A stretch of DNA of 34,004 bases from an uncultured bacterium (GTDB lineage Bacteria > Pseudomonadota > Gammaproteobacteria > Burkholderiales > Burkholderiaceae_C). The stretch's first letter is position 1, and each line of letters starts with the position of its first letter. The position numbers were made by a program, and so were the translations under genes. Below are positions 29,712 to 34,004 of the stretch, piece after piece. Under the pieces are notes generated by a model. It saw only the letters and a list, made by a program, of their open reading frames with translations, made no database searches and was not told where the DNA came from. The stretch spans positions 1 through 34,004 of the forward strand of contig CAIYQZ010000053.1 in assembly GCA_903928495.1 (NCBI GenBank). Reading direction: 5' to 3'.

Positions 29712-30076
29712 ACGCCCTGAACGTGCTGGGCACCGCCCTGCAAGCCTGCTCCTACGCGCCCCTGACGGGCTACTTCCGCGACGGCTGCTGCCACACGCGG
29801 GACGAAGACACGGGCTCACACGTGATCTGCGCACGCATGACCGAGGCGTTTCTGGTGTTCTCCAAAGACCAGGGCAACGACCTCATCACCCCCCGCCCCG
29901 AGTGGCGGTTTGTGGGCCTCAAACCAGGCGACAGGTGGTGCCTGTGTGCGCTGCGCTGGAAAGAAGCCCTGCACGCCGGCGTGGCCCCACCCGTGGTGCT
30001 GGCCGCGTGCCATCAGCGAGCACTGATATACGTGACGCTGGACGACCTTCAGGCCCACGCCTGGACGGGGCGCTGA
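29708..30076 (+). CDS. DUF2237 family protein
   Basis: A 122-residue single-domain protein. NVLGTALQACSYAPLTGYFRDGCC, GSHVICARMTEAFLVFSK, GNDLITPRPEWRFVGLKPGD and RWCLCALRWKEA follow the DUF2237 pattern along the whole length. Conserved cysteines (DGCC, VIC, WCLC) suggest metal binding or a redox role, but no function is established. The start ATG overlaps the previous stop, indicating translational coupling to the membrane hydrolase gene. It converges on the cupin gene with a 7-base gap. Confidence 0.9.
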   Translation: MNALNVLGTALQACSYAPLTGYFRDGCCHTRDEDTGSHVICARMTEAFLVFSKDQGNDLITPRPEWRFVGLKPGDRWCLCALRWKEALHAGVAPPVVLAACHQRALIYVTLDDLQAHAWTGR

Positions 30077-30083
30077 GCATCGA

Positions 30084-30779
30084 TCAGAACTGACGCGGCA
30101 TGGCGGACGCCGGGCCCACGTCCAAGTGGCCGGTTTTCACGAATATCAGGCAACCTTCCCGGCTGAAGGGTTGATGCTGGCTGAGGTGTGGGCTGCGCAG
30201 CCAACTGCCCACCGGGTAACGACCATGTTCGTCCTCGAACACGCCCTCCACCACAAAAATCTCTTCCCCACCGAAATGCCAGTGAGGGTTGAAAAACGTG
30301 CCAGGGGCCCAGCGCACCAGCGCGGTGTGTTGCCCCTCGAAACTGTGCAGGGGCATCACACTGAGGCCAGGCACCAGGCCAGGGTACCAGGCGGCCTCAC
30401 GGGTGTTGACCACCACGGCTTCTGTGTCCAACGGCGCCAGGTGTCGCAACTTGACAAACAGCGTGCAGCCGTCCGGCGAGAACGGCGCGTGGCTGGAGCC
30501 CGGCGGGTTGTGCAGATAAGTGCCGGGGCCGTGGGTGCCGCTGTCGTCGCAAAAACTGCCGTCCAGCACCAGTATTTCTTCGCCACGCTCGTGCACATGC
30601 CGCTCGAACGAGGCCCCGGGTTCGTAACGCACCACAGAGGTGGCCCGCGCCACTTCGCCCCCATCGCGCTCCAGCAATCGGCGTTGCACGAGCGGTGACG
30701 GCGACGGCTGCCACTCAAGCTGCGAACTGTTGACCACGCAACGTTGGGCATGATCGGCATTGATCTGGATAGGGAGCAT
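30084..30779 (-). CDS. ChrR-like bicupin protein
   Basis: A 231-residue protein made of two cupin domains. Cupin 1 has HVHERGEEILVLDG (around 60-74) and SSHAPFSPDGC; cupin 2 has HWHFGGEEIFVVEG and LSQHQPFSREGC. Both keep His-x-His, Glu and a later His, so both could bind metal. The domain is like the C-terminal cupin of ChrR anti-sigma factors, but the N-terminal zinc anti-sigma domain is missing and no ECF sigma gene lies beside it, so an anti-sigma role is unlikely. It may be a metal-dependent enzyme or sensor. The start at 30779 is the first Met that opens the fold (MLPIQINADHAQR). It is divergent from the Tim44-domain gene across an AT-rich 118-base region. Confidence 0.8.
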   Translation of the reverse strand: MLPIQINADHAQRCVVNSSQLEWQPSPSPLVQRRLLERDGGEVARATSVVRYEPGASFERHVHERGEEILVLDGSFCDDSGTHGPGTYLHNPPGSSHAPFSPDGCTLFVKLRHLAPLDTEAVVVNTREAAWYPGLVPGLSVMPLHSFEGQHTALVRWAPGTFFNPHWHFGGEEIFVVEGVFEDEHGRYPVGSWLRSPHLSQHQPFSREGCLIFVKTGHLDVGPASAMPRQF

Positions 30780-30809
30780 GGTCTGACCCGTAAAGTATTC
30801 TGAAAATTG

Positions 30810-30835
30810 GGAACTTAAATCAATGAATTCTCGGT
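30810..30835 (+). promoter_or_regulatory. Possible extracytoplasmic-function (sigma-E type) promoter of the Tim44-domain gene
   Basis: GGAACTT (30810-30816) is a perfect sigma-E -35 box, followed after 14 bases by TCGGT, a poor match to the -10 TCTGA. The same GGAACTT occurs upstream of rpoH. The surroundings are AT-rich, unlike the rest of the window. Confidence 0.25.
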
Positions 30836-30897
30836 TTTTTATACCAAAAAAACAGGATAGTCTCGCGACCTGTGTTGAACAACCCTGTGGAGATCCC

Positions 30898-31839
30898 ATG
30901 AAAACATTCTCAATGATGGCCGCCGCGATGGTGCTGGGCCTGTCACTTGTGGCAGCCGATGCCGAGGCCGCCAAGCGCCTGGGCGGTGGCAAGTCGTTCG
31001 GTACACAGCGCCAGGCTCAGGTCGACAAATCGCCCAACGCCACACCCGCACAAACACCTGGCGCGCCTGCTGCCGCTGCTGCGCCCGCCCAGTCTGCGGC
31101 CGCTGCAGCACCCGCCGCTGCCGCCGCCCAGCCCAAACGCTCCTGGATGGGTCCGGTCGCCGGTCTTGCGGCTGGCCTGGGTCTCGCCGCTCTGGCCTCG
31201 CACCTTGGCTTCGGTGACGAACTCGCATCGATGTTGATAATCGGTCTGGCCATCATGGCCGTGCTGGCGATCGTTGGTTTCATCATGCGCAAGCGCGCCA
31301 TGGCAAACCAGGGTGGCGCCGCCCGCGCCAGTGGCATGGAATACGCCGCCGCAGGTGGTCAACCCTCCACGCCCACACGCGCTTACGACGTGAGCATGCC
31401 GGCGGGTGGCGGCAGCGCCGGTGGCTCAATGATCGGTGCCAACCTGCACTCGTCGTCCAACCACATCCCGGCCGACTTTGACACCGCCACCTTCGAGCGC
31501 CAGGCCAAGGTGCAGTTCATTCGCCTGCAAGCGTCGAACGATGCCAAGAACCTCGACGACATCCGGGAGTTCACAACGCCCGAGATGTTTGCCGAACTGA
31601 AGATGGACATCGTCGAGCGTGGCAATGTGGGGACGCAAACCGAAGTGCAAACCATCGAAGCCAAGGTGATCGACGTGGCCGACGAGGGCAACAACCACGT
31701 GGTCACGGTGCGCTTCACCGGCACCGTGCGCGATGCAGCCGACCCTGCGCCAGAGGCATTTGACGAGTTGTGGCACCTGGTCAAGCCCCGCCAGGGCAAT
31801 GGTGGTTGGGTGCTGGCAGGCATTCAGCAGGTGCAATAA
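30898..31839 (+). CDS. Tim44-like domain membrane protein
   Basis: A 313-residue protein from the ATG at 30898, preceded by TGGAGAT. A signal-like helix (MKTFSMMAAAMVLGLSLVAA) is followed by GGGKSFG, a long Ala/Pro/Gln linker (about 40-80), one or two hydrophobic segments (about 88-130: GPVAGLAAGLGLAALA and LIIGLAIMAVLAIVGFIM), a Gly/Ser-rich linker and a C-terminal Tim44-like domain (about 195-312: FERQAKVQFIRLQAS to WVLAGIQQVQ). In mitochondria Tim44 recruits Hsp70 to the import channel; bacterial proteins with this domain are mostly uncharacterised envelope proteins. A strong terminator follows at once. A sigma-E-like box upstream hints at envelope-stress control. Confidence 0.85.
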   Translation: MKTFSMMAAAMVLGLSLVAADAEAAKRLGGGKSFGTQRQAQVDKSPNATPAQTPGAPAAAAAPAQSAAAAAPAAAAAQPKRSWMGPVAGLAAGLGLAALASHLGFGDELASMLIIGLAIMAVLAIVGFIMRKRAMANQGGAARASGMEYAAAGGQPSTPTRAYDVSMPAGGGSAGGSMIGANLHSSSNHIPADFDTATFERQAKVQFIRLQASNDAKNLDDIREFTTPEMFAELKMDIVERGNVGTQTEVQTIEAKVIDVADEGNNHVVTVRFTGTVRDAADPAPEAFDELWHLVKPRQGNGGWVLAGIQQVQ

Positions 31840-31847
31840 AGCCCTGC

Positions 31848-31882
31848 GGCCCGGGCGTCACACGGCGCACCGGGCCTTTTTT
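31848..31882 (+). terminator. Intrinsic terminator after the Tim44-domain gene
   Basis: GGCCCGG (31848-31854) pairs with CCGGGCC (31870-31876), the stem extended inward by GCG/CGC, and six T residues follow (31877-31882). It starts 8 bases after the stop. Confidence 0.85.
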
Positions 31883-31886
31883 GTCT

Positions 31887-32807
31887 TCAGGCAGACGCGA
31901 CCGCTGCAACCGCGCCGGTGGCCGGACAAAACGGTTGAGGACACACCGCCTGACCGCGGTAGGGGCAATCCGGTGTGTCGCACAGGGCTGTGTCCTCAGC
32001 AGGTGGATGTGGCCTTTCTTTCACGCCCATGGCAAGCAGTTGTGCCTGCAGCAACCACGGGTCTTGCGGGTTTTGCAAAGCCCCTTTGCCATACACCACG
32101 GCCTCGCGGCGAGGGCCCCACTCCAGTATCAACAAAGCACTGAGCACTGCCTCGCCTTCTGGCGCCAGAAGCCAGGCGAGGGCACCTGTACCCAGCAGCG
32201 GGCTGTCGGGCCAACGCACCACCCGCGTCGCTGCTGCCGCAGGCGCATTGGCGGGGCGTTCAGCAGGCACTTGGGTGCTGAGACGCCCAGCAGGCAACAA
32301 CAGTCGCATGAACAGACTCTGCTGACCCGCCGGTGTGTGCACCTGCACGTGTTGTGTGGCAAATGTGGAGAGTGGAGAGCGGTCTGGAGACGCATCCCTG
32401 TCAGCGAGCCACTGCGCCAGAAAGGCTGGCGACCAGGCCTGACCGGCCAGCGGCATGAGGGGTTTGGGCATGGTTGGGGCGGTCAATGCCATGGCCTGTA
32501 GCAACTGAACTGCCTGCCGTAAGGGTTGCGCCCCCAAACCTGTGCTGGGCCAAGCCAAGCGTAGCGCAGCAGGCGCAGCCCGCGCCATCGGCTCTGCCAT
32601 CGACTCGGGAGACAGGTTCACCACACTGGAACTGGCTGGGCCGCCAGGCGAGCCACCGGTTGGCAACAGAAGCTTGGACGCTCCTAGTGAAACGGCTCCC
32701 GTGTGAGCAGCAGTGGATGGGGCCTGCGCCGTTCGCCCGGTCGTAGCCCCAGCCCCGGACGGGGGCAGTACCTGTGGGCCGTGGGGAATCAGGGGCTGGC
32801 TGGACAT
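31887..32807 (-). CDS. Protein of unknown function with a four-cysteine C-terminal motif
   Basis: A 306-residue protein I do not recognise. The N-terminal third is low in complexity and rich in Pro, Ala, Ser and Gly (about 1-80) with no signal peptide. A middle part (about 85-260) has Leu-rich helices and a strand-like block (ALAWLLAPEGEAVLSALLILEW). The C-terminus has Cys276, Cys281, Cys289 and Cys294 as C-x4-C-x7-C-x4-C, within CDTPDCPYRGQAVCPQPFC, likely a zinc or iron-sulfur site. The Pro/Ala-rich N-terminus recalls flagellar hook-length proteins, but no flagellar genes lie nearby. It ends 5 bases beyond the Tim44 terminator and is divergent from rpoH. Confidence 0.6.
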   Translation of the reverse strand: MSSQPLIPHGPQVLPPSGAGATTGRTAQAPSTAAHTGAVSLGASKLLLPTGGSPGGPASSSVVNLSPESMAEPMARAAPAALRLAWPSTGLGAQPLRQAVQLLQAMALTAPTMPKPLMPLAGQAWSPAFLAQWLADRDASPDRSPLSTFATQHVQVHTPAGQQSLFMRLLLPAGRLSTQVPAERPANAPAAAATRVVRWPDSPLLGTGALAWLLAPEGEAVLSALLILEWGPRREAVVYGKGALQNPQDPWLLQAQLLAMGVKERPHPPAEDTALCDTPDCPYRGQAVCPQPFCPATGAVAAVASA

Positions 32808-32840
32808 GCACGGAATTTAGCGCCACCCGAACCGGGTGAG

Positions 32841-32867
32841 GGAACTTTTGATGCATTGGCACTCTCC
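32841..32867 (+). promoter_or_regulatory. Possible sigma-E-type promoter upstream of rpoH
   Basis: GGAACTT (32841-32847) fits the sigma-E -35 consensus exactly, and TCTCC (32863-32867), after 15 bases, keeps the TCT of the -10 box. E. coli rpoH also has a sigma-E promoter (P3). Confidence 0.35.
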
Positions 32868-32882
32868 AACTGGGAGTGCTAA
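32856..32882. promoter_or_regulatory. CIRCE operator (HrcA binding site) upstream of rpoH
   Basis: TTGGCACTC (32856-32864), nine bases, then GAGTGCTAA (32874-32882). The CIRCE consensus is TTAGCACTC-N9-GAGTGCTAA, so 17 of 18 arm bases match. The arms cover both the -35 and -10 boxes, so HrcA bound here should block RNA polymerase and repress rpoH when GroEL-assisted HrcA is active. Confidence 0.9.
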
Positions 32883-32885
32883 CAT
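32856..32885 (+). promoter_or_regulatory. Sigma-70-type promoter of rpoH overlapped by CIRCE
   Basis: TTGGCA (32856-32861, one change from TTGACA) and TAACAT (32880-32885), spaced by 18 bases, with TG one base before the -10 (extended -10). The start codon is 48 bases further on. Confidence 0.55.
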
Positions 32886-32932
32886 TTGCCTTCGCCTGTC
32901 TATGACAAGCACTGGAAACGGAGGAATCACAC

Positions 32933-33868
32933 ATGAATGCTGTTTTGAAATCCAACGCTGTGAGTGTGGCCCCGACATGGGGTCTGATGCCCCCCTTGGG
33001 CCACTTGGATGCCTACATTTCGGCCGTCAACCGCATGCCCATGCTGACGCTCGAAGAAGAGCAAAGTTTCGCCCGCAAGCTGCGCGACCATGCCGACTTG
33101 GATGCTGCGGGCAAGCTGGTGATGTCACACCTGCGCCTGGTTGTATCCATTTCTCGCCAATACCTGGGCTACGGACTGCCACATGGCGACCTGATTCAAG
33201 AAGGCAACGTGGGCCTGATGAAGGCGGTCAAGCGTTTTGACCCAGACCAAGGCGTTCGCCTGGTGAGCTACGCCATGCATTGGATCAAGGCCGAGATCCA
33301 TGAATACATCCTGAAAAACTGGCGCATGGTGAAAGTGGCCACCACCAAGGCCCAGCGCAAGCTGTTTTTCAACCTGCGCAGCATGAAGCAGGGCTTCAAG
33401 GCCGATGCAGCGGCAGACGAGCAAGGCACCCACCGCGACACGCTGAACGAGCGTGAAATTGACAGCATGGCGCGCCAGCTCAACGTCAAGCGCGAAGAAG
33501 TGATTGAGATGGAAACCCGCATGGCCGGAGGCGATGTGGTGCTGGACCCCACCCCGGGTGACGACGGCGAAGAGGCCTTCGGCCCCATTGCTTACCTGGC
33601 CGATGCCAGCCAGGAACCCACCGCCGTGCTGGAAGCGCGCCGGCGGGATGTGCTGGCCTCGGACGGCGTGGCCACCGCCATGGCCGAACTCGACGACCGC
33701 TCACGCCGCATCGTGACCGAGCGCTGGCTGAAGGTGAACGACGACGGCAGCGGCGGCATGACCCTGCACGAACTGGCTGCGGAATACGGCGTCAGCGCCG
33801 AGCGCATCCGCCAGATCGAGGTGGCAGCCATGAAAAAAATGCGCAAGAGCCTGGCTGAATACGCCTGA
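32933..33868 (+). CDS. rpoH: RNA polymerase heat-shock sigma factor RpoH (sigma-32)
   Basis: A 311-residue sigma-32. Region 2 contains LRLVVSISRQYLGYGLPHGDLIQEG-type sequence (67-91) and FDPDQGVRLVSYAMHWIKAEI (102-122). The RpoH box QRKLFFNLR (141-149) distinguishes it from other sigma-70 proteins and is tied to chaperone and FtsH control in E. coli. Region 4.2, at about 270-305, has LAAEYGVSAERIRQIE. The ATG at 32933 follows GGAGG by eight bases. It directs transcription of heat-shock genes in the cytoplasm. Control: CIRCE over the promoter (HrcA) and possibly a sigma-E promoter. A perfect intrinsic terminator follows, so it is probably monocistronic. Confidence 0.97.
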   Translation: MNAVLKSNAVSVAPTWGLMPPLGHLDAYISAVNRMPMLTLEEEQSFARKLRDHADLDAAGKLVMSHLRLVVSISRQYLGYGLPHGDLIQEGNVGLMKAVKRFDPDQGVRLVSYAMHWIKAEIHEYILKNWRMVKVATTKAQRKLFFNLRSMKQGFKADAAADEQGTHRDTLNEREIDSMARQLNVKREEVIEMETRMAGGDVVLDPTPGDDGEEAFGPIAYLADASQEPTAVLEARRRDVLASDGVATAMAELDDRSRRIVTERWLKVNDDGSGGMTLHELAAEYGVSAERIRQIEVAAMKKMRKSLAEYA

Positions 33869-33903
33869 GTCTTGCATTGGCAAGGCGCATGCCAAGCGTC
33901 AGC

Positions 33904-33933
33904 AAAAAAGCCACCGCACTCGGTGGCTTTTTT
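33904..33933 (+). terminator. Intrinsic terminator after rpoH
   Basis: AAAAAAGCCACCG (33904-33916) and CGGTGGCTTTTTT (33921-33933) pair perfectly over a CACT loop. A-rich and T-rich sides make it able to work on both strands. The last 71 bases of the window after it contain nothing I can assign. Confidence 0.92.
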
Positions 33934-34004
33934 ATGGTTTTTTAAGTCCCTAGGGATGGTGTTCAAAACCCCGGTCAAGCCCGAATGGTGTGAGCGAGGT
34001 GCGC

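Noticed and set aside
33947-33956. TCCCTAGGGA perfect palindrome near the window end
   Set aside because: Too short to assign and not linked to any gene start inside the window.
33956-34004. Open frame starting ATGGTGTTC that runs to the window end
   Set aside because: Only 16 codons, no proper ribosome-binding site at the right spacing, and no recognisable peptide.
1-34004. Search for a defence island, prophage, IS element or CRISPR array
   Set aside because: No transposase, integrase, Cas, restriction or phage structural motifs were seen, and no regularly spaced repeats; the three short repeats are far apart and degenerate.

Overview
The window is gene-dense, GC-rich bacterial chromosome with no gap longer than about 220 bases between genes. 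Protein families and gene style (class I gshA, RpoH with a CIRCE site in its promoter, DusC, YlqF, DUF2145, DUF938, DUF427, DUF2237) point to a betaproteobacterium of order Burkholderiales, most likely family Comamonadaceae. The genus cannot be fixed by reading alone. I see no rRNA, tRNA, CRISPR array, insertion sequence or prophage.

Layout. 1-1.6 kb: the tail of a PPOX-family flavoprotein gene, then two coupled genes for exported proteins, the second with a DUF2145 domain. 1.6-4.8 kb, minus strand: a 2-oxoglutarate/Fe(II) dioxygenase, a leucine-rich-repeat protein kinase and a YedK/HMCES-type protein. 4.9-6.4 kb, plus: a DUF938 methyltransferase and a split YeeE/YedE sulfur-compound transporter. 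6.4-7.9 kb, minus: a diguanylate cyclase broken by one frameshift. 8-11.5 kb, plus: a potassium channel, a YitT membrane protein, a DUF427 protein, a 50-residue basic protein and a YgiD-type extradiol dioxygenase. 11.5-15.2 kb, minus: a three-gene unit of a 74-residue protein, a tandem V4R-like protein and a soluble hybrid histidine kinase. 15.3-19.1 kb, minus: gshA, ylqF and dusC. 19.2-23.7 kb, plus: periplasmic FKBP isomerase, [2Fe-2S] ferredoxin, SelD-N-like flavoprotein and a Ser/Thr kinase-HDOD-GAF fusion. 23.7-26.8 kb, minus: an Lrp/AsnC regulator, an ATP-grasp ligase and a binding-protein/rhodanese fusion. 26.8-30.1 kb, plus: a DMT exporter, an SDR dehydrogenase, a YbcI-type membrane hydrolase and a DUF2237 protein. 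30.1-34 kb: a bicupin ChrR-like protein (minus), a Tim44-domain protein (plus), a protein with a four-cysteine tail (minus) and rpoH (plus).

Signal transduction is over-represented: a hybrid histidine kinase beside a tandem V4R sensor, two Ser/Thr-type kinases in unusual fusions, a broken GGDEF protein, an Lrp regulator and the heat-shock sigma factor. The best candidates for something undescribed are: (i) the 74-residue protein / V4R / hybrid kinase operon; (ii) the Lrp / ATP-grasp / binding-protein-rhodanese genes with a divergent exporter; (iii) the ferredoxin / flavoprotein / kinase-HDOD-GAF run; and (iv) a dispersed 36-37 bp repeat, one copy of which is translated in frame inside dusC.

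The clearest regulatory site is a CIRCE operator over the rpoH promoter, which would place the sigma-32 gene under HrcA repression.
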